This document shows positions 26,473 to 35,627 of a stretch of DNA of 63,123 nucleotides, in pieces. The position numbers and the translations under genes are program-made. Position 1 is the first letter of the stretch, and every line of letters begins with the position of its first letter. The DNA comes from Mageeibacillus sp. UBA4314. GTDB lineage: Bacteria > Bacillota > Clostridia > Saccharofermentanales > Saccharofermentanaceae. The stretch spans positions 1-63,123 of the forward strand of contig DGUI01000031.1 of the NCBI GenBank assembly GCA_002394605.1. Direction: 5' to 3'. Under the pieces are notes generated by a model, which saw only the letters and a list, made by a program, of their open reading frames with translations, searched no databases and was not told the origin of the DNA.

Positions 26473-29400
26473 TTACGGTGTAGCCGTTATCAGTGCGGGC
26501 TCGCCGGTCACAGTGTTGTTGGCTTGGTCAGCCTGAGTCTCCGCCGGCGCATCAGATGTTACGGGCTGAGCCTCACCGGGGATAAATGTGTTCGGGATGG
26601 AACCATCCAGGACACCCGGAGGAGGCAGGAGTACGACATCACCGGAATTAGGTGTGTAGTCTGAAGGGAACCTGTTGTATTCCTTGATCGTCTGGATCCT
26701 CTTATCGCTGAGGTCTGACAACTGGATATTGTATACATAGTTGAACAGATCCCACCATGTTCTGTATCCGATGTAATCAGAGAACTGGAAGCTTGCGATC
26801 GGCGCAGAAGGATCACCGTCAGGGTTGCCCTGCGGAGCTGCCGTATTATCTGTGTTATCAGTATTGGCAGTAGCTTCAGTTGTAGCGTCGGCAGGTGACT
26901 GTCCGGGGTCACTTTGATCGGGCTGAGCAGACGTGTCACCGGTCTCATCCGTAGGATTGATGATAACTGCATCACCGCCGGACTGCTGCGTTGCCTTGGA
27001 TTCTTCTGTTCCCTTGTTGCTGCAAGCCTTGACGATCAGCGAGATCATGATGATCAGGCAGATGATGAGAAGTGCAACAAAAGCAATGAAGATATATCCG
27101 TTGCGGTTGAGATGGACCTTGCGCTTATTGCCGCCGGAATTGCCGTTACCGCCGCCTGTCCTGCTGCCGGAAGAAGCTTTCCTTGCAGGAGCCTGGCTGC
27201 CGCCTCCGTTGGGTCCTGCACCGCCGGCACCGTAGGATTCACCTCTCTCATTAACAACTGGAGATCTTCCCTGTGCACCGTCAGCTACAAACTCAGAAGA
27301 AGCATCAGGTATCTCGTCTCTTGAGTAATCGCCTTCATCAACGCCGAGAAGATCCATGATCCAAGCATCCTCCGTGGAACCTGAAGATGATGAAGATGAA
27401 GCGGGTGTCTGATCAGCGTAACCGCCGTTATCAGGCTGCTCATATCCGGAATAAGAATCTGTCCGGACCTGCTGCGTATCGTCAGCACGGTACTGGTTCT
27501 GGTCCTCAGCAGCAAATACTTCACTGCCGTAAGGCTGATAAGGTGCGTCATCCTGAACCGTTGAAGCAGCGAAGAACGCATTGTCAGCAGGAGCTGCCAC
27601 GGGCTCTTCATACTCACCATATGCATATGCATCCTCAGGTGTAGCATCGATCGGTTCTTCGGAATTAACTGCATTGACAGGAGTATCATATACATTCGCA
27701 TCATACTCGGGCATTGCCGGAACAGCCTCAATGGCCTCAGGCGCGCCTACAGTCTCAACGTCGTTTGCAAACGGGAGCTTGAACTCTTCACTCTCCTTAT
27801 CCTTTTCCTGCTCTTCCTTGACTTCCTCTTCCTTGACCGTCTCGGGGAAATCCACGTTGAGCTTATCTTCTTCCTTGATCTCAGGCTTGGGATTGTCGAT
27901 CTCAAACTCGGGAACGGGGATGGCATTAACTTCATCTGCAGGCTCCTCGGCCTTGACATCTTCAGGCTTAACGGAAGCATCGTCACCGAATACCAGCGGT
28001 GCTGCATTCTTCATTTCTTCAGGATCGCCTGCACTATAGGGGTTGAAGCTCTCTTCAGTAGGAACATCGAAGAACTTGTTGCCGTCATCTACCGTATTGA
28101 AAACGATCTCTTCAGCCTTATTAACGATCTCGGGAGCTTCGGGCTTCTCTTCTGCCTTCTCCTCAACCGTCTCTACGACCGGTTCTTCAGGCTTCTCCTC
28201 TTCGAAAATGATGGCAGGCTCTTCCTGCTTCTCTTCATTATCAGACATATCCTTGATAGCCTGTCCGAGTACAGAGCCTTCCTTAAGTCCGGCAAAGATG
28301 GATGCATCAAGGTTGCCGACGGGCTTCGTCGGCTCATCATCAGTAGGAGTCTCGGGATTGAATTCCGATACGGAGATAGTCTCCATCTCAGGCTCTTCCC
28401 TGGCAGCTTCCTTCATCTCGTTAAGGCTGTTCTTGAGCATATCCTCAGGAGTAACCTCTGCGGGCTTTACTGATACAGAATCATCGAGGAATTCGATCTT
28501 CTCCGAAGGCTCCTCAATGTTGCTGTCGACTTCAATGCCGTTGTCACCTGCAGCTTCCTGGTTTACCTTGGGAGCTTCGACGGCATCGGGAGCCTTCTCA
28601 CCGAATGCTAGGCTGTCAGCAGTCTTCTGGGCATCGGCAAACGCACCTGCTGCCTCGCCTGCTGCGAGTGCAACAAATCCTGCGTCACTTACAGCCTCGG
28701 CAGCAGCGCCTACAACGCCGCCCTCCACTACTGATTCAACGTTATTCTCTTCGCCTTCATCCTTGGACTTCTTCTTGAAGCCGAAGATGCCGCGCTTATC
28801 TGTATTGGTTACATTCTCTACGAAAGAGATGGAGAACTGCATGGGTACATTAGGCATCCTTGCAGAAGCCTGTGTGATAACGACACCTGCAGCATCACAC
28901 TGGTCCTCGGCTTCATTTAAGATCCTGAGGATCTCTCTCTGGCCGAGAGCGTCATAGACTGCCTTGTTACAGAGGATGATGCAGTCATCAGGTGACAGTG
29001 TGAAATAATTGGACCACAATGCGTTGGCTGTCTTGGATGCACAATAGTACATGAAATCGCCGACCCTGTTGTCAAAAGCATCGATCGCTTCCATGGGGAT
29101 GCCCGCATCCGTAAGCGGGAACAGGGTATCGTCACGATAGAGGAAAGCCAGTCCGTTGCCGATCGTTACGGCAAATGCCTCAGCATCCTTAACGATGATG
29201 CCGGAGAAGTAGGGACTTCTCATCTCGTTATCAGTAAGCCTCATCTTGCCCGTAACATCCACAGCCGTCGACAGGAACTTCTCGATAAGGGAATCGATCT
29301 CCTTGTGACCGAACTTCACATCGTTGCAAAGTGATCTGAACTGGGGTTCGAACGGAGGCAGCATGCCGGGTTCAAAGCCTTCGATAGTAGGATGAGTGAA

Positions 29401-29565
29401 GACAGAGAAGAAGTATCCTCTCTCTTCTTTCTCGATAGTGATATCTGCCTGGCGGGTCTCGCGTTTGCCGCACAGTCTTCCGTCAATATAAAATGCGTCA
29501 GTAAGTGTCTGTGAAGGCGAGAATTTTGCCGTCAGCGTACTTGCAAGACGAGTTAGAGTGGCCAT
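26473..29565 (-). CDS. Membrane protein: inactive PP2C-like domain, long acidic linker, one TM helix, LysM-like extracellular domain
   Basis: Residues ~1-262 look like a PPM/PP2C phosphatase fold, but the metal-binding motifs are gone: the GDSR position reads IGNGLAF and the SDG position reads ILCNKAVYD. Residues ~263-820 are a low-complexity linker rich in Glu, Pro, Ala and Asp, changing to Tyr/Asn/Gly/Ser near the membrane. One transmembrane helix is at ~823-847 behind a basic KRKVHLNR, so the N-terminus is cytoplasmic. Outside follow a Thr/Asp-rich spacer and a LysM-like segment at ~929-983 (TIKEYN...NSGDVVLLPPP). No known full-length homologue comes to mind. GGAGG precedes the ATG. Confidence 0.7.
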   Translation of the reverse strand: MATLTRLASTLTAKFSPSQTLTDAFYIDGRLCGKRETRQADITIEKEERGYFFSVFTHPTIEGFEPGMLPPFEPQFRSLCNDVKFGHKEIDSLIEKFLSTAVDVTGKMRLTDNEMRSPYFSGIIVKDAEAFAVTIGNGLAFLYRDDTLFPLTDAGIPMEAIDAFDNRVGDFMYYCASKTANALWSNYFTLSPDDCIILCNKAVYDALGQREILRILNEAEDQCDAAGVVITQASARMPNVPMQFSISFVENVTNTDKRGIFGFKKKSKDEGEENNVESVVEGGVVGAAAEAVSDAGFVALAAGEAAGAFADAQKTADSLAFGEKAPDAVEAPKVNQEAAGDNGIEVDSNIEEPSEKIEFLDDSVSVKPAEVTPEDMLKNSLNEMKEAAREEPEMETISVSEFNPETPTDDEPTKPVGNLDASIFAGLKEGSVLGQAIKDMSDNEEKQEEPAIIFEEEKPEEPVVETVEEKAEEKPEAPEIVNKAEEIVFNTVDDGNKFFDVPTEESFNPYSAGDPEEMKNAAPLVFGDDASVKPEDVKAEEPADEVNAIPVPEFEIDNPKPEIKEEDKLNVDFPETVKEEEVKEEQEKDKESEEFKLPFANDVETVGAPEAIEAVPAMPEYDANVYDTPVNAVNSEEPIDATPEDAYAYGEYEEPVAAPADNAFFAASTVQDDAPYQPYGSEVFAAEDQNQYRADDTQQVRTDSYSGYEQPDNGGYADQTPASSSSSSGSTEDAWIMDLLGVDEGDYSRDEIPDASSEFVADGAQGRSPVVNERGESYGAGGAGPNGGGSQAPARKASSGSRTGGGNGNSGGNKRKVHLNRNGYIFIAFVALLIICLIIMISLIVKACSNKGTEESKATQQSGGDAVIINPTDETGDTSAQPDQSDPGQSPADATTEATANTDNTDNTAAPQGNPDGDPSAPIASFQFSDYIGYRTWWDLFNYVYNIQLSDLSDKRIQTIKEYNRFPSDYTPNSGDVVLLPPPGVLDGSIPNTFIPGEAQPVTSDAPAETQADQANNTVTGEPALITATP

Positions 29566-29596
29566 TTACCAATCCTCCGTATATTTATTCAGGTTA

Positions 29597-29602
29597 ATTA
29601 TA
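29597..29602 (-). promoter_or_regulatory. -10 element upstream of the PP2C-like/LysM gene
   Basis: A perfect minus-strand TATAAT about 30 bases before the ATG; TTGTGA lies 15 bases further upstream and TACTTG 18 bases, neither an ideal -35. The rest of 29603-29695 is AT-rich with no clear hairpin. Confidence 0.5.
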
Positions 29603-29695
29603 ACACAAGCTTTTTTATCACAAGTATTTTTCGCGCTTTTTAACGCAGTTGTTACATTACGGAGGTAAATTTAATAAACGATCCTGTATTTTTTA

Positions 29696-31669
29696 TCACT
29701 GAAGCTCCTCAAACATGTACTCCTTGATCTGCTCAAAGGTTCCCGTAAGCGCATTCAGATATGCCGTATGGATCTCCTTGTCAGACTTGTCCGGGAACTG
29801 GTCGTGAGCGGCCTGGATAATCTTGCCGGTATTGATAAAGCCTGAACCGTACTTGACTGCGTAGCAAGGGTCAGAGATGAGAAGATCATATGTCTTGGCA
29901 AGCCCGGATGCACGGTATGCATTAGTGTTGTACACGGGATAGAACACCTTGTTGAAATAGTCTGTGCAGGCGTTAAGATCCCAGCCCTCATGATGGATGC
30001 CGATATCACATCTTGCAGCCATAAGGACATTGAGTTCATCGAAGATCTGGACTACGGTCCTGACATACTTGTCACTGTCATAGTACTTCATCGAATATGT
30101 CTCGGCATAGTTAGCCCATCCCTCTTTATATCCGATCGAGCCGAACACGTACATATAGGGGTGCTTGGTGACACTCCTCGTATAAACTGACTGGAACATG
30201 TGTCCGGGATATCCTTCATGCGCACAGGTTACCCCAAGATCAGTATCGTTCTTGCCGTTATTTACGATTATCTGATTCGAGTAGAAGTTATCGAGATGGA
30301 ATCCGAGGTAAGCCGCAGGACTGAAGTCTTCCTCAAGATCCTTGGGGACCTCATAGAGCTTATAGCTGTGATCATGGAGCGCCGGGAAATCAGCTGAGAC
30401 CTTATCCTTGAGGAAGTCAAGGTTCTCGGTGACGCTTCCGGCAGTGTAATCATGGTAAGTATAAGTGTTGTTATTGAACTTGTTGTTCCTTACGACGCTG
30501 ACGAGCGTAGTTATGAGCGAATCAACGAGATCGTCGATATCAGCTTTCAGTTCATCCGGAGTAAGACTGCTGTTGGACTGGGCAAAACACGACAATGTGT
30601 AAAAGGCATCTCCGCCCTGCTTATTGCACAATCCCTCATGCTTTCCGCCGCTGCCCTTGAGTGCTCTGATCCTCTGTGCGCATTCTTCAAATTCCGGGAA
30701 CACATCATTCTTCATCGTGTCCTCAAAACGCTTTGCGAGGTCTGACTTGTCAGAAGCTGAGAGTCCTGACACCGCATCGAGCTTTGTCTTGAACGAATCA
30801 TAAAGGAAACATGTGTCTTTCACCTTGACAAGATTATCAAAGGTCACCGCCACCTGCTCGTACAGATCATCCGAAGAGGCGAATCCGTACTGTGCCCTCT
30901 CCTCCTCGAACTTGCAGATATCATCATAGTACCTGTCCAGATCCTTGGTGAGAGTGATATAGTTCTCAGCCTCTTCCTTCGTCGTGACCGGGATGGCATC
31001 AAGAACGAAGAGGATCTCGCACTGGGGACCTGTCAAGGGCTTAAATACCGCCTCATAATAATCGAACGCCGAATACTGAAGACTGTATTGCTCTGATTCA
31101 AGATCCCAGAGCATCTTGTCATATGCGATCTTATCGTCCCTGTTCAGAGAATCGCGCTTTACGGTCTTGAGCTTATCGAGCTGCTCCACGACAAAACTCA
31201 TCTCGGCATCATCATCGGTAAAGACATCTCCCCATGTGACATTGCTGACATCGATCCCGAAATTCTCAGGATGCTCAAAGCAGATAACGGCATCAGCATA
31301 ATTGTTGACATAGTGCTTAATGAGATCACTCTCAACTGTCCTGATCAGGTCTTCGGCAGCTTTGCCGTCAACCGTACCGTTGTAATTGCCCGGATGGATC
31401 TCCTTTATAGTCGGCACATGATCGGGATAAACGATATCGTCACTACCTGCACTGCTGCCCGATGAAGGCTCGGGCTTCTCCGTTCTCTCAGTCGAAGCCT
31501 TAGTGGTATCTTGGGTGTCAGAAGAACTTGCACTTGTCTCCTCATCATCGTAGATGTCACTCCCGTTTATCTTTACACGTGTTATGTCCAGCAGGCTGCA
31601 TGACGCAAGAGACAGCGTCATCACGAGTGCCAGCACCATTGCAACCAACCGTTTTGAAAATCTCTTCAT
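29696..31669 (-). CDS. DUF885 family zinc-peptidase-like lipoprotein
   Basis: 657 residues. A lipoprotein signal ends with the lipobox LASC (Cys24), followed by a Ser/Thr/Asp-rich spacer to residue ~80, so it is anchored on the outer face of the membrane. The DUF885 signature HEGYPGH is at 484-490 with EGWANYAE at 516-523, an M32/M3-like zinc-peptidase arrangement; the DUF885 fold is helical and its substrates are not established. A TATAAT lies upstream in the divergent radA intergenic region, and GGAGG precedes the ATG. Confidence 0.88.
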   Translation of the reverse strand: MKRFSKRLVAMVLALVMTLSLASCSLLDITRVKINGSDIYDDEETSASSSDTQDTTKASTERTEKPEPSSGSSAGSDDIVYPDHVPTIKEIHPGNYNGTVDGKAAEDLIRTVESDLIKHYVNNYADAVICFEHPENFGIDVSNVTWGDVFTDDDAEMSFVVEQLDKLKTVKRDSLNRDDKIAYDKMLWDLESEQYSLQYSAFDYYEAVFKPLTGPQCEILFVLDAIPVTTKEEAENYITLTKDLDRYYDDICKFEEERAQYGFASSDDLYEQVAVTFDNLVKVKDTCFLYDSFKTKLDAVSGLSASDKSDLAKRFEDTMKNDVFPEFEECAQRIRALKGSGGKHEGLCNKQGGDAFYTLSCFAQSNSSLTPDELKADIDDLVDSLITTLVSVVRNNKFNNNTYTYHDYTAGSVTENLDFLKDKVSADFPALHDHSYKLYEVPKDLEEDFSPAAYLGFHLDNFYSNQIIVNNGKNDTDLGVTCAHEGYPGHMFQSVYTRSVTKHPYMYVFGSIGYKEGWANYAETYSMKYYDSDKYVRTVVQIFDELNVLMAARCDIGIHHEGWDLNACTDYFNKVFYPVYNTNAYRASGLAKTYDLLISDPCYAVKYGSGFINTGKIIQAAHDQFPDKSDKEIHTAYLNALTGTFEQIKEYMFEELQ

Positions 31670-31785
31670 TACCGATACCTCCGAAATGAAATGTTATCCC
31701 TTATTTACTTAAAACTCGGCATATTATACACCATAATCTTTTGTTATACTTAGTAAAACGAATGAAAACTATGGCGGTTTCTATT

Positions 31786-33204
31786 ATGGCTGGTAAGAAT
31801 AAGAAGTTTTTCTGCAAGGAATGCGGTTATGAATCAATAGGGTGGCTTGGCAAGTGTCCCGGCTGCGGAAGTTTCAATTCCCTTGTCGAAGCTCCCGATG
31901 AGGAACAGGAGAAGAAGGGCCCTGCGAAAGCGAACACGTCTTCCCCATCGCTTAAAGCTTCCTCTTATTCCTGGACTAATTCCGAAGCCACTCTCAAGCT
32001 TTCCGAATGCGGGAAGGAAGTATACAAGAGGCACAGTACAGGCTTAAAGGAGCTTGACGAGCTTTTTGGCGGCGGGATCACAGACGGTTCCGTCACCCTT
32101 GTCGCAGGCGAGCCCGGCATAGGCAAATCAACGCTTCTTCTCAAACTTGCGGATCAATATGATTCCGGTGACGGGGAAGTGCTCTACGTATCGGGTGAGG
32201 AATCCCCCACCCAGATCAAGATGAGGGCAGTAAGGCTTAAGGTCAGAAAAGATCTTCTGATATGCGCCCATACCAAGTTCGAGACGATCGCCGGGGAGAT
32301 ATCGGACAGGCATCCCTCACTTGTGATCATTGATTCCATACAGACACTCTACTCAGAGAACGTATCGGGAACGCCCGGGAGCGTTACACAGGCCAGGGAG
32401 GTAACTTCAGGTCTTGTCAGGATGGCCAAGGAAAATAACATCTCGATGATCCTCGTCGGCCACATTACAAAGGAGGGATCCATTGCAGGTCCCAAGATCC
32501 TTGAGCACATGGTCGATACGGTGCTTGATTTCGAGGGTGACAGTTCAGGCGGATACAGGATCCTGAGAGTCATCAAGAACAGGTTTGGAAGGAGCGGGGA
32601 ACTTGCATTCTTTGAGATGCAGAACAGCGGGCTCGTGCCGGTCCCGAACACTTCTGCCCTCCTTATATCAGGAAGGCCGCTCAATGCTGCAGGTTCAGTC
32701 CTGACATCAGCTATAGAAGGCAGCAGCGCGATCCCGATCGAGATACAGGCACTAGTCACTGACAGCTGCTACCCTAATCCGCAAAGGATGACATACGGTC
32801 CCGACAGGATGAGGACGAACATGATCATCGCAGTGTGCGAGAAGAACTTCAGGCTCGGTCTGTCTGATAAAGATATCTTTGTTAATGTCATAAGCGGTCT
32901 TAAGATCTCGGATCCCGCAACGGATCTGGCGCTGGCCTGCGCGATCATCTCATCCGTTAAGGATCTGCCTGTAAAGGCAAACACACTGATCCTCGGAGAG
33001 ATCGGACTGTCCGGAGAGATCAGGCCCGTGGCCAACATCATGAAGAGGATCATTGAGGCATCTGCGCTTGGAGTTACCAACGTCGTGCTTCCCGGTTCAA
33101 TGGCAAAGGACATCGAGAAGAATAAGGATAACTATTCCGGTTTTGGTCTGGAATTCATCTTTGCAGATAACATCCACGAGGCTGTGGATATCGTTTTCGC
33201 GTGA
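31786..33204 (+). CDS. radA: DNA repair protein RadA (Sms)
   Basis: About 472 residues: an N-terminal zinc finger (CKECGYESIGWLGKCPGC), a RecA-like ATPase with Walker A GEPGIGKSTLL, the RadA-specific KNRFG motif, and the C-terminal Lon-like domain. RadA is a branch-migration helicase in recombinational repair. In-frame ATGs also occur at 31762 and 31771; the ATG at 31786 (MAGKNKKFFCKE) matches the family start, though no strong ribosome site precedes any of them. It is divergent from the DUF885 gene. Confidence 0.95.
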   Translation: MAGKNKKFFCKECGYESIGWLGKCPGCGSFNSLVEAPDEEQEKKGPAKANTSSPSLKASSYSWTNSEATLKLSECGKEVYKRHSTGLKELDELFGGGITDGSVTLVAGEPGIGKSTLLLKLADQYDSGDGEVLYVSGEESPTQIKMRAVRLKVRKDLLICAHTKFETIAGEISDRHPSLVIIDSIQTLYSENVSGTPGSVTQAREVTSGLVRMAKENNISMILVGHITKEGSIAGPKILEHMVDTVLDFEGDSSGGYRILRVIKNRFGRSGELAFFEMQNSGLVPVPNTSALLISGRPLNAAGSVLTSAIEGSSAIPIEIQALVTDSCYPNPQRMTYGPDRMRTNMIIAVCEKNFRLGLSDKDIFVNVISGLKISDPATDLALACAIISSVKDLPVKANTLILGEIGLSGEIRPVANIMKRIIEASALGVTNVVLPGSMAKDIEKNKDNYSGFGLEFIFADNIHEAVDIVFA

Positions 33205-33212
33205 GGTGTAAG

Positions 33213-33947
33213 ATGGCTGATAAGACGGTATACGTGATCATCCCTGCAGCAGGCAAGAGCATACGCATGGGAAGCGCCACGCCCAAGATACTCATGGAGG
33301 TGTCAGGCATTCCGGTCATCATAAGGACTCTTATGGCCTTTGACGGTTACAAGGATAAGGATGTGGAGATGAAGGTAGTAGTCGTTACCGGAAGCACCCT
33401 TCTCGACGATGTCAGGGATCTTATAGAACAGTACAGGATCAGATGCGTTGATGCCGTTATCGAAGGCGGTGAGACCAGGACAAAGTCAGTAGGATACGGC
33501 GTTGAATATCTCCGTTCATCGGGGATCCCGGATGATGCTCTGGTATTCATCCATGACGGTGCAAGATGTCTCATAGAAGACGATGTGATATCTGACTGCA
33601 TCAGTACGATGGAGACAAATCAGGCCTGCATCGCTGCCGTGCTTGCCAGGAATACAACAAAGATAATAAGAAGGATCGAAGGAGACATCCCATCCGTGGT
33701 ATCAACACCTAACAGGAATGATCTGGTCGAGGTTCAGACACCGCAATGCTTCAGGTTCAGACTGCTGTCGGAATGCTATGAATATGCGGCTACCCACGAT
33801 ATCGCGGTTACGGATGATTCATCCATAGCAGAGCTGCTCGGTTACGAAGTTAAGGTATGTAACGGAAGCTATACGAACATCAAGATCACTACGCCGGAAG
33901 ACATAAGCATAGCCGAGGCCATACTCAATCGACGATCATGCCCATGA
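33213..33947 (+). CDS. ispD: 2-C-methyl-D-erythritol 4-phosphate cytidylyltransferase
   Basis: A 244-residue CTP-dependent nucleotidyltransferase of the MEP isoprenoid pathway. The CTP-binding AAGKSIRMGS is at residues 11-20, followed by KPK-like TPKILMEV, HDGARCLI and the C-terminal VTDDSSIAELLG. A second member of this superfamily at 42174 sits in a teichoic-acid context; this one, beside radA, is the better candidate for the housekeeping IspD. The ATG at 33213 has GAGGTG four bases upstream, just after the radA stop; a GTG at 33201 is open but would overlap radA. Confidence 0.88.
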   Translation: MADKTVYVIIPAAGKSIRMGSATPKILMEVSGIPVIIRTLMAFDGYKDKDVEMKVVVVTGSTLLDDVRDLIEQYRIRCVDAVIEGGETRTKSVGYGVEYLRSSGIPDDALVFIHDGARCLIEDDVISDCISTMETNQACIAAVLARNTTKIIRRIEGDIPSVVSTPNRNDLVEVQTPQCFRFRLLSECYEYAATHDIAVTDDSSIAELLGYEVKVCNGSYTNIKITTPEDISIAEAILNRRSCP

Positions 33948-34179
33948 CCCAGACCATGAGGGCGACAAGCCAGAAGCTCATTACGATCAGGGTCAGTATC
34001 ATCCATGCATATTTGAATACCTTGCCGACTTTCTTGCCGACGATCTTTGTATCCTCAACGGCCTGCTGTCCCTTCGTCATATGAGCCCGGTTGGCCACAT
34101 CGGGGTGATACATAAAGTATCCGCACTTACTGCAGACCGTTCTCGTACCATTCTCTGTCTTACATCTCGGACACTTCAA
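33925..34179 (-). CDS. Small zinc-ribbon membrane protein, function unknown
   Basis: 84 residues. The start MKCPRCKTENGTRTVCSKCGYF is a four-cysteine zinc ribbon, and residues ~55-80 are one long hydrophobic helix (YAWMILTLIVMSFWLVALMV). Such zinc-ribbon/TM proteins are common in Clostridia without known roles. Its 3' end overlaps the convergent ispD by 23 bases. Confidence 0.75.
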   Translation of the reverse strand: MKCPRCKTENGTRTVCSKCGYFMYHPDVANRAHMTKGQQAVEDTKIVGKKVGKVFKYAWMILTLIVMSFWLVALMVWVMGMIVD

Positions 34180-34207
34180 TTCTTATCATCTCCCGCCAAA
34201 AACTGCA

Positions 34208-35623
34208 CTACATTATACCAAAGAATCTCATTTTGCGCTCGGCCATCTCCCGGCTCTTGCCGATATACCCGATCACATCCTTGATACAGGGGCATCTCTC
34301 CACCCGGTATTTGTGTCCGGTCTGTTCAAACACACGCTTGCTCATGCCACCGGCTCCGAAAGACAATACGTCTCTTGCATCTGTCATCATTGCAACGTTA
34401 TACAGGCATTCCGTTCCGGGTCTTGCAAATCCGGTATTCTCCAGTCCGTGTCCCGTGTCTTTCTGGCGGTACATGTAGTAGGGACGGTAACCTGCATTCT
34501 TCAGGATCTCATATCCCCTGCTTACTGCCTCATCAACGTCGTCAGTCCCGAGAGACATTACCTCACCTACTGATATGGAAGCCCTGCGCTTCTTATACAG
34601 CGTATGGATGGTGATGTTCTCAGGTCCCATACCAGTCAATTCCTCAAGCGAGTTTATCAGTTCTCCGGCGCTCTCATATTTGAGGCCTGCGATAAGATCC
34701 ATGTTTATGACATCAAATCCGATGTCTCTTGCCATCTGATAGACTCTCCTTGTATCCTCCGCAGAGTGACGCCTGTTGAGCCTCATAAGTGTCGCGGAAT
34801 TCATCGTCTGCGGATTGATGCAGATGCGTCTTATGCCCCTCTCCTTCATCGCCATCAGCTTATGTTCCGTTATCGTATCAGGACGCCCGGCTTCGACCGT
34901 TATCTCCGTATCAGGACATATATCCAGGTTGCTGAAGATGATATCCATCAGTCTGTCATGATCATCATCGCAGAACACTGTCGGAGTGCCCCCTCCAAGA
35001 TACAGGGTCCTGATCTTCCGGTCTATCGCGGGACCTGCAGTCTTCAACTCTTCTTCGAGGGCATCAAGGTATGATCCAAGTCTTCCCATGTGATGGCTTA
35101 TGTCCGAAGACACAAAGGAGCAGTATTCACACCTGGACGGGCAGAATGGTATCCCGACATAGACATTAAGATCCTCTTTGGGGATCATATCAAGGATTTC
35201 CTGTTCCCTGTGATATGTCTCAACTGCCAGTCTTGCTTTATCTTCCCTGACAAAGTATTTAGAGGCAAGGGCATTCCAGTCATCCTCCTCACCTGCAACC
35301 AATGTCGGCCTGATCCCCGTAAGACATCCCCAGGGCATTTTCCTGTCAGCGATCTGCGACAGCGCAAGATAGACGGATCTCTTGACTTCCCTGCCGGGCG
35401 CAAACGGTTCCGTAACCGGCTCCAACACAATATCTATCTTCCCGTCACTGCTATAGCATAAGGTCCTTCCGTCAGCTATGGAGGAGATAAGCCTGACATC
35501 GGGGGCATCTTCACAGAAGACCCTCCCATGGTCCTTATCTTCGACCGGATGGATATAAAAAGACCTTACTACATCCGCAATGCCATAATAGTTGTCATGT
35601 CCCTTAAGAATGATCTCGAGCAT
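34208..35623 (-). CDS. hemZ: Coproporphyrinogen dehydrogenase-like radical SAM protein HemZ
   Basis: 471 residues. The radical SAM cluster motif CPSRCEYC follows VYVGIPF, with LGGGTPTVF downstream, as in the HemN/HemW/HemZ group; the ~150-residue N-terminal extension starting LEIILKGHDNYYGI is specific for HemZ. The B. subtilis protein was proposed to act in oxygen-independent coproporphyrinogen oxidation, but HemW-like heme chaperone activity is also possible; no other heme genes are nearby. AGGAG lies seven bases before the ATG. Confidence 0.9.
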   Translation of the reverse strand: MLEIILKGHDNYYGIADVVRSFYIHPVEDKDHGRVFCEDAPDVRLISSIADGRTLCYSSDGKIDIVLEPVTEPFAPGREVKRSVYLALSQIADRKMPWGCLTGIRPTLVAGEEDDWNALASKYFVREDKARLAVETYHREQEILDMIPKEDLNVYVGIPFCPSRCEYCSFVSSDISHHMGRLGSYLDALEEELKTAGPAIDRKIRTLYLGGGTPTVFCDDDHDRLMDIIFSNLDICPDTEITVEAGRPDTITEHKLMAMKERGIRRICINPQTMNSATLMRLNRRHSAEDTRRVYQMARDIGFDVINMDLIAGLKYESAGELINSLEELTGMGPENITIHTLYKKRRASISVGEVMSLGTDDVDEAVSRGYEILKNAGYRPYYMYRQKDTGHGLENTGFARPGTECLYNVAMMTDARDVLSFGAGGMSKRVFEQTGHKYRVERCPCIKDVIGYIGKSREMAERKMRFFGIM

Positions 35624-35627
35624 CTTC

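Noticed and set aside
28043..28957. 304-residue plus-strand open frame rich in Ser/Thr/Ala
   Set aside because: It is the mirror of the acidic Glu/Pro linker of the minus-strand gene 26473-29565, has no family motif and no ribosome site.
33213..33947. Considered as TarI instead of IspD
   Set aside because: It sits beside radA with no teichoic-acid genes near, while the relative at 42174 lies in a polymer operon; assignment is still by context.
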